Source: Phycisphaerae bacterium
Lineage (GTDB): Bacteria; Planctomycetota; Phycisphaerae; Sedimentisphaerales; Anaerobacaceae
Direction: 5' to 3'
DNA length: 7,364 bases
Assembly (NCBI GenBank): GCA_030602845.1
Contig: JAUVYZ010000097.1
Location: 1-7,364 of the forward strand
Positions 7,074 to 7,364 of the stretch are shown piece after piece. A program made the position numbers and the translations under genes. Each line of letters opens with the position of its first letter. Position 1 is the first letter of the stretch. Under the pieces are notes generated by a model. It worked only from the letters and a program-made list of their open reading frames with translations. It was not told the origin of the DNA and ran no database searches.

Positions 7074-7076
7074 GGA
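7072..7076 (+). promoter_or_regulatory. Shine-Dalgarno of araD overlapping the araB stop
   Basis: GAGGA overlaps the araB TGA stop and stands 7 nt before GTG 7084. It supports the GTG start and suggests that araD translation is coupled to araB. Confidence 0.7.
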
Positions 7077-7083
7077 ATTTATT

Positions 7084-7364
7084 GTGTACGAGGAACTCAG
7101 AAAAGCCGTTTGTGATGCGAATATTGAACTGCAGAGACAAAAGCTCGTCATTTACAGTTGGGGCAATGTCAGCGGAATAGACCGTTCGTCGGGCGCGGTA
7201 GCTATCAAGCCCAGCGGCGTTACCTATGATGAGCTTACTCCTGACAAAATGGTATTACTTGATTTGGATGGAAATGTTATCGAAGGTGCTCTCAGGCCTT
7301 CCTCAGATACGCCGACCCATCTTGAGCTTTACAGAAATTTTGAGGCTGTTGGCGGTATATGCCA
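7084..7364 (+). CDS. araD: L-ribulose-5-phosphate 4-epimerase (3' partial)
   Basis: Converts L-ribulose 5-phosphate to D-xylulose 5-phosphate, feeding the pentose phosphate pathway. It is a class II aldolase-fold, metal-dependent cytoplasmic enzyme. The visible 93 residues align with the start of E. coli AraD without gaps through residue 45. WGNVSGIDR has N28, KPSG has K42 and S44, and PSSDTPTH (72-79) contains the phosphate-site serines and the metal-proximal Asp75 (E. coli Asp76). The window ends just before the expected HTHS zinc ligands, so these cannot be checked. The GTG start is fixed by this alignment and by the GAGGA site 7 nt upstream. The paralogues UlaF and SgbE share these motifs, but the araB neighbour favours AraD. 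The full length should be about 230 residues. Confidence 0.93.
   Translation, partial: MYEELRKAVCDANIELQRQKLVIYSWGNVSGIDRSSGAVAIKPSGVTYDELTPDKMVLLDLDGNVIEGALRPSSDTPTHLELYRNFEAVGGIC

Noticed and set aside
1..7364. A previously undescribed system, such as defence, mobile or RNA-based
   Set aside because: Every substantial coding frame is explained by known arabinose or sugar families; the gaps hold only short repeats and hairpins, with no tRNA, rRNA, CRISPR, riboswitch or transposase.

Overview
The window is one co-directional (+ strand) block of carbohydrate genes. In order it encodes a GH51 alpha-L-arabinofuranosidase (5' end outside the window), a lipoprotein-type aldose 1-epimerase (mutarotase), an SGLT-type sodium/sugar symporter, L-ribulokinase (AraB), and the first 93 codons of L-ribulose-5-phosphate 4-epimerase (AraD). 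Together they read as an L-arabinose utilisation cluster. The glycosidase frees arabinose from arabinan or arabinoxylan side chains, the mutarotase equilibrates the anomers in the envelope, and the symporter imports the sugar with Na+. AraB phosphorylates L-ribulose and AraD converts the product to D-xylulose 5-phosphate. L-arabinose isomerase (AraA), needed between uptake and AraB, is not in the window.

Layout: GH51 3-2012; a 272-bp gap (2013-2284) holding a short dyad, a sigma70-like promoter candidate and a two-hairpin REP/MITE-like repeat; galM 2285-3466; a 107-bp gap with a strong hairpin ending in a run of ten G, followed by a T-rich stretch; symporter 3574-5352; a 32-bp gap with a small heptamer repeat; araB 5385-7073; a 10-bp gap; araD from 7084 to the window edge. 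The tight symporter-araB-araD spacing suggests one transcript. The two larger gaps are where transcription could start, stop or be tuned.

Organism: a Gram-negative-type bacterium, since it has a lipoprotein signal. The CBM-like module with a GGWG...AWYDD pattern fused to GH51, the mixed use of Shine-Dalgarno sites and the GTAGGGGCAACC-type intergenic repeat suggest the PVC group, perhaps Planctomycetota/Phycisphaerae. This is inference from family resemblance, not shown by any marker gene here.

I see no RNA genes, CRISPR, transposase, phage or defence genes, and no credible new system. The enzymes are recognisable with intact catalytic motifs wherever the window covers them. The less ordinary features are the repeats and hairpins between and inside the genes, and the exported-looking mutarotase.
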